Notes under the pieces: generated by a model
Database searches by the model: none
Told to the model about the DNA's origin: nothing
The model's input: only the letters and a program-made list of their open reading frames with translations
Part shown: positions 36,528 to 44,480 of the stretch, piece after piece
Numbering within the stretch: the first letter of the stretch is position 1
Layout: each line of letters begins with the position of its first letter
Translations under genes and position numbers: made by a program
NCBI GenBank assembly: GCA_017420535.1
Contig: JAFOIV010000059.1
Location: forward strand, 1-64,000
From: Eubacterium sp.
GTDB lineage: Bacteria > Bacillota > Clostridia > Lachnospirales > Lachnospiraceae
Reading direction: 5' to 3'
DNA: 64,000 nucleotides

Positions 36528-37373
36528 TTATCCTTTAAGGCACATAACGCCTGCCAGGTTTCCTCTCATGCCATTTGTTGCTCTGTGGGAGAAAAACAAT
36601 TCACTGTTATGATAAGTACAATACTCTGAAACAGTGATATTCTCCTGCCTGATCCCGCTGTTTATAAGATTAGTGCGGCAGGCTTCTTTAAGATCCAGAT
36701 GAAATTTATCTTCATTCTTATAAAATACAATTCTTTTTAATTCTTCATCATTATATTTCCTTATAAAATGATCAGCACAGATAATATCTACTTCATAATC
36801 TTCCTTACAGATTCCCGGGCCCACTGCCGCAATGATATCTGCAGGATCTGAACCATAAATGGTTTTAAATCTCTCCACCATATGATGGGCAATATCAAGC
36901 ACTGTTCCTCTCCAGCCAGAATGAGCCATTCCTATAACTTCTTTTACAGGATCATAGAAAAACAGAGGGATACAGTCTGCATAAAATGTCATTATAGGAA
37001 GACCTTTTACATTAGTAATAAGCCCGTCTGTATCTATAATATCATTTTCTTTTACGATGCCCTTTCCTGCGTCTTCCATAGTAACCTGTCTTATAGTAGT
37101 TTTATGAACCTGGGTTGAAAAGACAGTTTTTTCATAAGGATAACCTAAAGCAGCGGCAAATCTTTTATGGTTTTCTAATACCGCGTCTCTATCATCCCCT
37201 CTGTTAAAACTAAGATTTAAGCTTGAAAGGTGACCTTTACTCACTCCTCCAAGTCTTGTAGAAAAGCCTGCAATAAGGCTTTCTTCATATTTATCAAAAG
37301 TTTTAAACCTTACGTAAGGCACATCTTTTGACATATCTATATATGTATTTTTCTGATTTAATATTTCTAACAT
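36528..37373 (-). CDS. pgeF: Peptidoglycan editing factor PgeF (YfiH family)
   Basis: Multicopper-oxidase-like fold enzyme that removes misplaced residues from peptidoglycan precursors; the family was earlier called polyphenol oxidase or laccase-domain protein. 281 residues with the metal-site residues His in STQVHKT, Cys in YADCIPLFF and His in IGMAHSGWRGT. The N-terminal part is slightly longer than usual. It follows yraN by 39 bases with only a weak ribosome binding site. Confidence 0.92.
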   Translation of the reverse strand: MLEILNQKNTYIDMSKDVPYVRFKTFDKYEESLIAGFSTRLGGVSKGHLSSLNLSFNRGDDRDAVLENHKRFAAALGYPYEKTVFSTQVHKTTIRQVTMEDAGKGIVKENDIIDTDGLITNVKGLPIMTFYADCIPLFFYDPVKEVIGMAHSGWRGTVLDIAHHMVERFKTIYGSDPADIIAAVGPGICKEDYEVDIICADHFIRKYNDEELKRIVFYKNEDKFHLDLKEACRTNLINSGIRQENITVSEYCTYHNSELFFSHRATNGMRGNLAGVMCLKG

Positions 37374-37412
37374 TTTTTGCCTATTATTATATCTTTAATT
37401 CTGTATCATTTT

Positions 37413-37763
37413 CTAAAAAGCATTTTCGATATGCTTTATATTATCTTTAGTTATACCAATAACATCAAATCTCATATCTGTATAATCCGGTATTAAATTC
37501 ATGTCCTCTAAAAAATATAGGGCCGCCATCCTTATTCTTCTTTGTTTTGCTGGTGTTACAGCTTCAAGAGGATCACCACAGGAATAATCCTTCCTGTATT
37601 TTACTTCAACAAAGACATAGGTATCCCTATCCTTAGCTATTATATCAATTTCAGAACTTCTTGTCCTAAAATTCATCTTAATTATACAGTACCCCTTAGC
37701 TGCGAGATATTTCGCCGCTTCTGCTTCCTTATAAGACCCCAGTAATCTTTTATTTTCCTTCAA
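37413..37763 (-). CDS. UPF0102 (YraN) family endonuclease-like protein
   Basis: A 116-residue protein of the restriction-endonuclease-like fold, role unknown, often near rnhB or rbgA. The pattern SSEIDIIA then FVEVKYRK gives the Glu-Asp-Glu-Lys active-site set of the fold. It starts at a TTG (37763) with GGAGG close before it; no in-frame ATG fits the conserved N-terminus LLGSYKEAEAAKYLAAKGY. Confidence 0.88.
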   Translation of the reverse strand: MKENKRLLGSYKEAEAAKYLAAKGYCIIKMNFRTRSSEIDIIAKDRDTYVFVEVKYRKDYSCGDPLEAVTPAKQRRIRMAALYFLEDMNLIPDYTDMRFDVIGITKDNIKHIENAF

Positions 37764-37792
37764 ATTTCCTCCGTTTTTTTCTTAAAGCTTTA

Positions 37793-38590
37793 TCAATCCA
37801 AAAGCTTAGAAAAGGCATTATAGTTTTCTTCTAAAATTTCTGCCACGTCAATATCATATATATTATACAGTAATTCTTTAGTTAGAACATCCTTCTTTTT
37901 ACCTGACAAAACAATCTTTCCATCTTTAAGAAATATCAGGTTTTCTGCCGCTCTACAGGCAATCTCTATATTATGATAAACTCCAATAAGAGTATGTTCC
38001 TTACTTTCTTCTTCCCATTCTTTAAGATAATCCATTATCTCTGACTGATATTTAATATCAAGATGATTAGTAGGCTCATCCAGAAAGATATACGGAGTAT
38101 CCTGAGCAAAAACTCTGGCCAAAAACACTCTCTGCCTCTGTCCACCAGATAATTCATCAATCATTCTGTCTTTAACCTTAGAAAGCCCTGTTCTTTCAAG
38201 AGCTTCTAGCACTTTATCTCTATCTTCCTTTGAAGGTCCCTTTAATCCATGGGTGGAGTATATATATCGCCCCAGCATAACTGTATCATAGACAGAAAAA
38301 GAGAAATTCACCTGCTGGATCTGAGAAAAAAAGCCTATACGGGAAGCTATCTCTTCCCTCTTCATCTTTTTAAGATTCTTACCATCAATAAAAACTTCCC
38401 CATCATATTGAATAAGTCCTGCTATGGTTCTTAAAAATGTAGTCTTACCACTGCCATTCTGCCCTAGTATTGCAACGCTTTTTCCTGTTTCAAATTCATA
38501 ACTTACATCACTAAGGACAAAATTCTTATTTTGAGAGGTCTTTAGATTTTTAGAATATGTACTACTGACATTCTTTAATACTATACTCAT
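37793..38590 (-). CDS. ABC transporter ATPase, iron-siderophore/heme/cobalamin type
   Basis: The 265-residue ATPase of a FecCDE/BtuCDF-type importer. Walker A GQNGSGKTT, Q-loop FFSQIQQ, signature LSGGQRQR and Walker B IFLDEPTNHLD are intact. It overlaps the permease by four bases (ATGA). With the permease at 38587-39612 and the binding protein at 39698-40744 it forms a full importer. Confidence 0.95.
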   Translation of the reverse strand: MSIVLKNVSSTYSKNLKTSQNKNFVLSDVSYEFETGKSVAILGQNGSGKTTFLRTIAGLIQYDGEVFIDGKNLKKMKREEIASRIGFFSQIQQVNFSFSVYDTVMLGRYIYSTHGLKGPSKEDRDKVLEALERTGLSKVKDRMIDELSGGQRQRVFLARVFAQDTPYIFLDEPTNHLDIKYQSEIMDYLKEWEEESKEHTLIGVYHNIEIACRAAENLIFLKDGKIVLSGKKKDVLTKELLYNIYDIDVAEILEENYNAFSKLLD

Positions 38591-39612
38591 TTTTTTCTAC
38601 CTCCAAAATAGATCCAGATGAAAAATGGAGCTCCAATAAACGCAGTTATACATCCCACAGATAATTCTCTTGGAGAAGCTATGGTTCTAGCCAAAAGATC
38701 AGAGATTACCATTAAAATGCCACCGGAAAGATATGCCATAGGAAGAACTCTCTTATGTTTGGCACCAAAGATCTTTCTTACTAAATGAGGTGCCGCCAGG
38801 TCTACAAAACCTATGATACCTGTAAAACATACCGCTACCCCTGTCATAAGAGAAATGATAATGATAAGTAAAATTTTCGTCTTAACAGCATCTACTCCCA
38901 GGGACATAGCCTGTTCTTCTCCAAAACTGATAATATCCAGCTTTTTTGAAAAAAACATAAGTATGATAAAGCCTAATATGCTGAAGGCTCCTGTAATATA
39001 TACATGTACCCATCTTTTCCCTACAAATGAACCCAGTTGCCAGAGAAGCAGTTTATCTCTATGCTGAGAAAAAATAGAAGCAAGAAGGCTAAGGATTGCA
39101 TTTGTAAACAGAGAAATGATCATACCAATAAGTATTACCGTATGATTATTTACATTTTTATCCAGTTTAAAAGAAAAGAATATAACAATAAATATTGTAA
39201 TGATACTTCCTAAAAAGCCACCAAGAGGAAGCATAAACTGAGACACCATACCGGCAGCTGCATTTAAAAGGATCATCAAAGCAGCGCCAAGAGAGGCTCC
39301 AGCTGAAACACCCATTGTATAAGAGGAAGCAAGCGGATTCTGCAATATGCTCTGCATTACAGCTCCCCCTACTGCTAAAAGGCCCCCGACAAAAAAGGCC
39401 ATTATAGCTCTTGGGATCCTTATAGTCCATATGATGGAATCGAGAGAAGGATTAAAGCCTTCAGGATAATTTATCCCAAATAAATGATTTCTTATTACAA
39501 GAATAGTATCTTCTAAAGATATTTTTACACTGCCAAGACCGATTCCTAAAAACAGCGCTATTAAACTTAAGAATATTATTATTCCGAATTTAAGGGATAT
39601 ATTCTTTTTCAT
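38587..39612 (-). CDS. ABC transporter permease, FecCD/BtuC family
   Basis: A 341-residue polytopic membrane protein with the family motifs PRAIMAFFVGGLLAVGGAVMQ (first half) and FVDLAAPHLVRKIFG with the coupling-helix region near the C-terminus. It probably works as a homodimer, since only one permease gene is present. AAAGG precedes its ATG. A hairpin terminator separates it from the binding-protein gene. Confidence 0.94.
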   Translation of the reverse strand: MKKNISLKFGIIIFLSLIALFLGIGLGSVKISLEDTILVIRNHLFGINYPEGFNPSLDSIIWTIRIPRAIMAFFVGGLLAVGGAVMQSILQNPLASSYTMGVSAGASLGAALMILLNAAAGMVSQFMLPLGGFLGSIITIFIVIFFSFKLDKNVNNHTVILIGMIISLFTNAILSLLASIFSQHRDKLLLWQLGSFVGKRWVHVYITGAFSILGFIILMFFSKKLDIISFGEEQAMSLGVDAVKTKILLIIIISLMTGVAVCFTGIIGFVDLAAPHLVRKIFGAKHKRVLPMAYLSGGILMVISDLLARTIASPRELSVGCITAFIGAPFFIWIYFGGRKK

Positions 39613-39656
39613 ACCAGTACCTTTATTTTATCTTTAATAACAATCCTATCATACCA

Positions 39657-39687
39657 TAAAAATTGCAGGTACATAAAGTACCTGCAA
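39657..39687 (-). terminator. Hairpin between binding-protein and permease genes
   Basis: A perfect 10-bp stem TTGCAGGTAC/GTACCTGCAA with a five-base loop and TTTTTA after it. In ABC operons this placement lets the binding protein be made in excess over the membrane parts. Confidence 0.8.
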
Positions 39688-39697
39688 TAAATTCAGC

Positions 39698-40744
39698 TTA
39701 TTTGCTTAATGTATTGTAATATTCAGGATAAACTAATATAGCAATTTCAAGAATTGAATCAGCTACATGATGATTTGGCTGATTAAGTTTATTTCCATCA
39801 ATAACATATACTGCCTTATTCTGGATAGCCTTTACATTTTCCCATCCTGAAGTTGAAAGGATCACACTTACAGGATCTTCTGTATATGTATCGCCAGAAA
39901 TGATCACATCAGGATCTGCTGCAATACAAGCTTCTTCTGAAAGTGCTGGCCAAGGTGTATCATTATCATGAGCTATATTCTTAGCACCAATAAGTTTGAT
40001 TATCTCATCAATATATGTATCTTTAGCTGCTGAATAAATATCAGGGTAATCTGCTGTTGGTGTAGAGATTTCATAGAGAACTGCTTTTCTCTCTGATTCA
40101 GGGATTGTTACAGAAATCTCTTCAACCCTTGAAACAACTTCCTTCATCTCACCTGATAACTGATTAGCCTCATCCTGCTTTCCAACACAGATACCGATAA
40201 AGTTCATATCTTTATAGATTTCATCAAGAGTTGATGCTGTTGGGATATCAGCTATACAGATATTTGCTGTACGAACAGGAGCAAATACATCACTGCCCTT
40301 TGCAGCACTCATTCCTGAAGTAAATACGATATCAGGATTTAAACTAACTATAGCTTCGTTATCCGGATTCATCATGTCGAACTGAGGAATATCTTCCTTT
40401 AATTCTGATCCATAAGACATAGCTGAATTAGTATCACAAGCGATGATCTTATCAGAAAGTCCAAGATCAAGTAATACTCTTGTGGTTGAAGGTGCCATAG
40501 AAACAATTGATTTAACATCAACTGGGACCTTAATCTCATTTCCAGCTGGATCCTTCAAATTAAGATAATTTGAATCTTTAGCATCATCAGTTGCAGCTTC
40601 AGTTGATGAAGCAATTTCTGAAGAAGTATCTGTAGTTACTGTCTCACTGGTTGCTGCTCCATTTGTGTTACTCTTTCCACAAGCTGTGATAGTTGAAAGC
40701 ACCAGCATCATGCAAAGAAGTAATGCACTAATTCTTTTTTTCAT
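39698..40744 (-). CDS. Substrate-binding lipoprotein of the ABC importer
   Basis: A class III (COG0614) binding protein of 348 residues. The start is the ATG at 40744, with AGAGGAG before it; the frame is open further upstream. The signal peptide ends in lipobox LSTITAC, so Cys22 is the lipid anchor, followed by a Ser/Thr-rich linker. The core has KSIVSMAPSTTRVLLDLG and EAIVSLNPDIVFTSG, typical of siderophore, heme or cobalamin binders. The ligand cannot be decided from sequence, and no cobalamin riboswitch precedes it. A promoter with a palindromic operator lies 70 bases upstream. Confidence 0.92.
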   Translation of the reverse strand: MKKRISALLLCMMLVLSTITACGKSNTNGAATSETVTTDTSSEIASSTEAATDDAKDSNYLNLKDPAGNEIKVPVDVKSIVSMAPSTTRVLLDLGLSDKIIACDTNSAMSYGSELKEDIPQFDMMNPDNEAIVSLNPDIVFTSGMSAAKGSDVFAPVRTANICIADIPTASTLDEIYKDMNFIGICVGKQDEANQLSGEMKEVVSRVEEISVTIPESERKAVLYEISTPTADYPDIYSAAKDTYIDEIIKLIGAKNIAHDNDTPWPALSEEACIAADPDVIISGDTYTEDPVSVILSTSGWENVKAIQNKAVYVIDGNKLNQPNHHVADSILEIAILVYPEYYNTLSK

Positions 40745-40813
40745 ATTTCTCCTCTTTCCCGGCATTTTCTCATAAAAAACATTCATTTTCTGCCATGTAT
40801 TTTACGATTAATC

Positions 40814-40843
40814 ATAGTAACACAAGCAATATGCTTATGTCAA
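40814..40843 (-). promoter_or_regulatory. Promoter of the ABC importer operon with embedded operator
   Basis: TTGACA at 40838-40843, an 18-base spacer and TACTAT at 40814-40819 with extended TGT. The spacer and half of the -35 are covered by a 21-base near-perfect palindrome at 40820-40840: half-sites ACATAAGCA and TGCTTGTGT around a three-base centre, matching at eight of nine positions. A repressor bound here would block RNA polymerase. The sequence is not a textbook Fur or DtxR site as I know them. Confidence 0.7.
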
Positions 40844-40846
40844 AGC

Positions 40847-40941
40847 CTAGTATAACGTCCGCAAAATAACTGGACTAATGCGCCGAAGGCGTGCTATCGA
40901 TGTAAGCATTCGGTCCAGTTATTTAAGTGACGATATACTAG
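40847..40941. repeat. Nested inverted-repeat element between rnhB and the ABC operon
   Basis: A 95-bp imperfect palindrome. The outermost arms CTAGTATA (40847-40854) and TATACTAG (40934-40941) enclose CGTC/GACG, then AAATAACTGGAC (40864-40875) and GTCCAGTTATTT (40913-40924), then AATGC/GCATT, with a CGCC-GAA-GGCG hairpin inside. The rnhB stop codon lies in the right arm, and the left arm ends three bases from the ABC promoter -35. No T run follows on the minus strand, so it is not a normal terminator. It resembles a miniature inverted-repeat element. Confidence 0.6.
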
Positions 40942-41720
40942 ATAAAGTGGGTTATAAAAGTTTTTCTATGAATCTCGCATGGTCCAATCTCTTTTATAGC
41001 TTTAATATGTTCTGCTGAACCATAACCTACATTAGATTTAAACCCATATCCTGGATATTTTTTATCCATTTCTTCCATTATCCTGTCACGGGTAACTTTA
41101 GCTACAATACTGGCTGCAGCAATACTTACAGACTGGCAGTCTCCTTTTATAATAGAAACCTGCTGGATGTCTATATCAGGAATATGGACTGCATCAATAA
41201 GGAGAAGATCCGGGCGGACAGAAAGTCCGTCAATAGCCTGCTTCATAGCATCTTTATTGGCTTTTTCAATTCCAATAGAATCAATGGTGGACGCAGTATT
41301 CATTCCAACTGAAACAGATACAGCTCTTTCTAAAATAATATCATAGAGAAGTTCTCTATTCTTCTTACTAACCTGCTTTGAATCATTTAGATACGGGATC
41401 ACAAGATTGCGTGGAAGAACTACTGCAGCTGTAAGGACAGGACCTGCTAAAGGACCACGTCCCACTTCGTCAATGCCACAGATATATTCCTTATCGCTGT
41501 ATTTATTTTCAAATTTCATCATATCTCTGACCCGGGCGGTTTCAGCTTCAATTTTACTGATACTGTTTTCAGCTTTCTCAATCAGCTTAACTACTCCACT
41601 TCTATCATCAAAAGAAAAGTCTTTGATAAAGCACATAAGTTCAGATTTCATCGTGTCATATTCCATTAAGGGTCTTGCCATTATTTCATCATAGATCTTT
41701 TTTATCTCACCAATCTTCAT
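40938..41720 (-). CDS. rnhB: Ribonuclease HII
   Basis: Removes ribonucleotides built into DNA. The start is the ATG at 41720 (260 residues) with GGAGGAAG before it. About 78 residues of N-terminal extension precede the catalytic domain, as in Bacillus subtilis RnhB. The catalytic motif is CGIDEVGRGPLAGP with Asp84; ILLIDAV-type LLLIDAVHIP and AAASIVAKVTRD follow. It stands after lepB with a terminator between, so its transcription may rely on read-through. Its stop codon lies in the arm of an inverted repeat. Confidence 0.96.
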   Translation of the reverse strand: MKIGEIKKIYDEIMARPLMEYDTMKSELMCFIKDFSFDDRSGVVKLIEKAENSISKIEAETARVRDMMKFENKYSDKEYICGIDEVGRGPLAGPVLTAAVVLPRNLVIPYLNDSKQVSKKNRELLYDIILERAVSVSVGMNTASTIDSIGIEKANKDAMKQAIDGLSVRPDLLLIDAVHIPDIDIQQVSIIKGDCQSVSIAAASIVAKVTRDRIMEEMDKKYPGYGFKSNVGYGSAEHIKAIKEIGPCEIHRKTFITHFI

Positions 41721-41732
41721 AAAATCTTCCTC

Positions 41733-41765
41733 CAAAAAATATAGCCGTGACACACGCCACGGCTA
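41733..41765 (-). terminator. Terminator between lepB and rnhB
   Basis: Perfect 8-bp stem TAGCCGTG/CACGGCTA with an eight-base loop, followed by TATTTTTT; the GGAGG of rnhB follows at once. Confidence 0.85.
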
Positions 41766-41775
41766 CAATGATCAA

Positions 41776-42378
41776 TTACTTCTTTTCATGTCCTTTATCT
41801 ATTTTACCAAATTTCTTGATAGGAGATAAACGATATTTAGCCTGACCAATAATATCAGCCTTTTTAACATTACCTACATCAGCAGATCTAGAGTCTCTGG
41901 ATACATTTCTGTTATCACCTAAAACAAAATATTCATCCGGTCCAAGAGTTATCTCATCAGCCGCCAGGCCATTTTCCCTCATTACTTCATATCCGTAATC
42001 TTCTACTAACTTTTCTCCATTAATGAAGATATTACCAGCATCATCAATGAAAACCTTTTCACCAGGAAGACCGATAACTCTCTTAATATAGAATACGTCT
42101 TCTCCCTGATATGGGAATACGATGATATCAAATCTCTTAGGATCAGTAAAATGATACTTAAGTTTATCAATCCAAATATTATCACCATTTTCAAGTGTAG
42201 GATACATAGATGTACCATGAACTGTTGTTCTCTGACCTACAAAAGTGATTATAAGAAAACAGATAAGGATAACAACGCCAATATAAATTATAAGAGAAAG
42301 TAACTCTTTTACGATATTTACGTCCTTTTCATCATCTTTTCTATTTTTCTTTACCTTTTCCACTGCTTCCTGTCCCAT
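41776..42378 (-). CDS. lepB: Type I signal peptidase (first copy)
   Basis: Cleaves signal peptides of exported proteins. 200 residues: a charged cytoplasmic N-terminus, one membrane segment at about 25-48, then catalytic Ser57 in GTSMYPTL and Lys99 in YIKRVIGLPGE; the GDNR box appears as LGDNRNVSRDSR. It starts four bases after the rbgA stop, and a second signal peptidase stands on the other side of rbgA. Confidence 0.95.
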   Translation of the reverse strand: MGQEAVEKVKKNRKDDEKDVNIVKELLSLIIYIGVVILICFLIITFVGQRTTVHGTSMYPTLENGDNIWIDKLKYHFTDPKRFDIIVFPYQGEDVFYIKRVIGLPGEKVFIDDAGNIFINGEKLVEDYGYEVMRENGLAADEITLGPDEYFVLGDNRNVSRDSRSADVGNVKKADIIGQAKYRLSPIKKFGKIDKGHEKK

Positions 42379-42382
42379 AACA

Positions 42383-43246
42383 TTACCTCACATCTTCTGG
42401 ATAATCTAAAGTAGCTCGCCCAAGTTTTCCAGAGCGAAAATCATCAAATAAAATCCTCTCGGCCTTTTCGATATCTAATTCAGCCCCTTTGAGAAGACAT
42501 TTTCTAACATCAGCAATACGTCTTAAAGCATCTTCGCCTGACATGTCCTCTGTTATTGTATATCGTTCACTAAGCATATTGCAATAGTATTTTTGAAGCA
42601 GTTCCAGCAGGCCAAGACAAAGTGTATGTCTTTCCACTACTTCATCATTGATAGAACCTATATAGCTAAGTTTCATCCCTACAGAAGGATCTTCAAATTT
42701 AGGCCAGAGAATTCCCGGTGTATCAAGAAGATCAATATCTTTAGCCACCCTGATCCACTGCTTTCCACGAGTTACACCCGGCTTATTACCAGTCTTTGCT
42801 GAAGCTTTTCCTGCAAGAGAATTGATAAAAGTTGATTTACCGGAATTAGGAATACCAGCAATCATAGCTTTAATAGGTCTGTTTAAGATACCACGCTTTC
42901 TATCTCTTTCAATCTTATCTTTACAGATAGTACGAACAATCTGAGGAATCTTAGAAACATCCTTTCTGTTTCTTGCATCAGTTTTAATGGCTGTAAACCC
43001 TTTTTCCTTATAATAAGCGATCCATTTATCAGTTACCTGAGGATCAGCTGCATCCGCTTTATTAAGGATAACAAGGCGGAATTTATTCTTTGCCAGCTTA
43101 TCAATATCAGGATTCTTACTGGAAAATGGAATTCTGGCATCAAGAACTTCTATTACAATATCAACCAGCTTAACGCTATCTTCCATCATTCTTCTGGCTT
43201 TGGTCATATGACCTGGATACCAGTTTATATTTGTAATATTTTCCAT
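42383..43246 (-). CDS. rbgA: Ribosome biogenesis GTPase RbgA (YlqF)
   Basis: Late 50S assembly GTPase with circularly permuted G motifs. 287 residues: NINWYPGHMTKA at the start, G4 NKAD near residue 62, then G1 GIPNSGKST near 131 and G3 DTPG near 175, in the permuted order. A C-terminal RNA-binding helical domain follows. It lies between two signal-peptidase genes and downstream of rplS, matching the common rplS-lepB-rbgA-rnhB order. Confidence 0.97.
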   Translation of the reverse strand: MENITNINWYPGHMTKARRMMEDSVKLVDIVIEVLDARIPFSSKNPDIDKLAKNKFRLVILNKADAADPQVTDKWIAYYKEKGFTAIKTDARNRKDVSKIPQIVRTICKDKIERDRKRGILNRPIKAMIAGIPNSGKSTFINSLAGKASAKTGNKPGVTRGKQWIRVAKDIDLLDTPGILWPKFEDPSVGMKLSYIGSINDEVVERHTLCLGLLELLQKYYCNMLSERYTITEDMSGEDALRRIADVRKCLLKGAELDIEKAERILFDDFRSGKLGRATLDYPEDVR

Positions 43247-43279
43247 TGGACAAAAACCTCCAACATAAAAATCTAATTT

Positions 43280-43864
43280 CTATTTATCTTTAATCTTTAA
43301 GATCACTTTACCTTTTATATCAGTTTTTTGAACCATACCATAGCTCTTAAACCTGGAGTCATCACTACTTGAAGTATTATCACCTATAACAAAATACTCA
43401 TCTTTTCCAAGGGTTATAGTTTCAGAAAGAATACCTTTATTTAAAATGTCTCCATTAATACTTAAAAATTCATCACTGGCTAATTTTCCATTAACCATCA
43501 GTTTACCAGACTGAATACTTACCTCATCACCAGGAAGGGCCACAACCCTCTTAATATCGAAATATTTATCTTTTTCCATTCGCTTTACAGCAACAATATC
43601 ATTTCTTTTTACATCAGAAAATACATAAACTATCTTATTGATAATAAGAACATCCCCGTCATTTACAGCAGGTTCCATGGATGGACCAAGCATAGTAACT
43701 GTCTGAAAGAAAAATGTTACAAGTCCATATCCCAATACAGCGGCTGTAAAGATGAATATCATAAAATTCATTATCTTTCTTAAAGGACTCTTCTTATCAC
43801 TTATTTTTTTACCTTTGCCTTTACGAAGGCTAAATTCTTTTGATTCAGCGTGTTTTATCTTCAT
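43280..43864 (-). CDS. lepB: Type I signal peptidase (second copy)
   Basis: 194 residues: a strongly basic N-terminus of about 30 residues, one membrane segment at about 31-54, catalytic Ser62 in LGPSMEPAV and Lys105 in FDIKRVVALPGDE, and the GDN box IGDNTSSSDDSR. Sequence differs from the copy at 41776-42378, so this is not a recent duplication. The ATG at 43864 has no visible Shine-Dalgarno sequence: it comes 13 bases after the rplS terminator hairpin and its T tail. A start at the internal ATG (MNFMIF) is possible but would remove the basic N-terminus. Confidence 0.9.
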   Translation of the reverse strand: MKIKHAESKEFSLRKGKGKKISDKKSPLRKIMNFMIFIFTAAVLGYGLVTFFFQTVTMLGPSMEPAVNDGDVLIINKIVYVFSDVKRNDIVAVKRMEKDKYFDIKRVVALPGDEVSIQSGKLMVNGKLASDEFLSINGDILNKGILSETITLGKDEYFVIGDNTSSSDDSRFKSYGMVQKTDIKGKVILKIKDK

Positions 43865-43866
43865 AA

Positions 43867-43905
43867 TTATAAAAATAACCGGAGTCTATGGGTATAAACT
43901 CCGGT
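43867..43905 (-). terminator. Terminator after rplS
   Basis: 8-bp stem ACCGGAGT/ACTCCGGT with a twelve-base loop (arms 43898-43905 and 43878-43885) followed by TATTTTTAT. The next gene's ATG is within 15 bases. Confidence 0.75.
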
Positions 43906-43920
43906 CTGTTCTTTCAAAAA

Positions 43921-44274
43921 TTATTTAACAATTTCCTTAACCTTAGCAGCCTTACCAACTCTATCACGTAAGTAGTTAAGTTTTGCTCTTCTAACTTTAC
44001 CAAGACGGATAACTTCAACCTTTTCAACTAAAGGTGAGTTTACTGGCCAAGTCTTCTCAACACCAACACCGTTTGAGAACTTACGAACTGTGAATGTCTC
44101 ACGAGCCTTAGCACCCTGTCTCTTAATAACTGTACCCTCGAATACCTGGATACGAGTCTTATCGCCTTCCTTGATCTCAGCTGAAACACGAACTGTGTCA
44201 CCAACGTGGAAATTAAGTGGCTCTTTTCTCATCTGAGCATCTTCAATGCTCTTAAGGATTTCACTGTTTGTCAT
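43921..44274 (-). CDS. rplS: 50S ribosomal protein L19
   Basis: Protein at the 30S-50S interface. 117 residues with family blocks [39 protein letters not shown] and the C-terminal [17 protein letters not shown] good promoter lies 90 bases upstream, and a terminator follows the gene. GGAGG precedes the ATG. Confidence 0.98.
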   Translation of the reverse strand: MTNSEILKSIEDAQMRKEPLNFHVGDTVRVSAEIKEGDKTRIQVFEGTVIKRQGAKARETFTVRKFSNGVGVEKTWPVNSPLVEKVEVIRLGKVRRAKLNYLRDRVGKAAKVKEIVK

Positions 44275-44357
44275 AACAAACCTCCAAAAATATAATACTA
44301 TTAATCAGACGTTCTTACCAAAATACATTTAGCAGCGGACCATCTTTTTTACACAAC
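44275..44357 (-). ncRNA. rplS 5' leader, possible L19 leader
   Basis: About 80 bases between the predicted transcription start and the rplS ATG, including GGTCCGCTGC. Firmicutes often carry an L19 leader RNA here, but I cannot confirm the fold by eye. Confidence 0.3.
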
Positions 44358-44363
44358 ATTAAG

Positions 44364-44392
44364 ACTATATCATAATCTTTTTTATAAATCAA
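44364..44392 (-). promoter_or_regulatory. Promoter of rplS
   Basis: TTGATT at 44387-44392, a 17-base spacer and TATAGT at 44364-44369, upstream of rplS and just after the terminator of ispH-S1. Confidence 0.7.
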
Positions 44393-44425
44393 GCAGAAAT
44401 ATTAAGTAATTGCAATGTGATACTT

Positions 44426-44459
44426 CATAAAAATAAGAGCCTGCCAAGAGGCTCCTATT
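44426..44459 (-). terminator. Terminator of cmk-ispH
   Basis: An 11-bp stem with one wobble (arms 44449-44459 and 44432-44442, six-base loop) with TTTTTA after it, 22 bases beyond the ispH stop. Confidence 0.85.
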
Positions 44460-44480
44460 CTTATATTTAATCTATACAGA

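Noticed and set aside
40745..40940. Cobalamin riboswitch before the ABC importer
   Set aside because: No B12-box is visible, and the leader from the predicted start is too short (about 65 bases).
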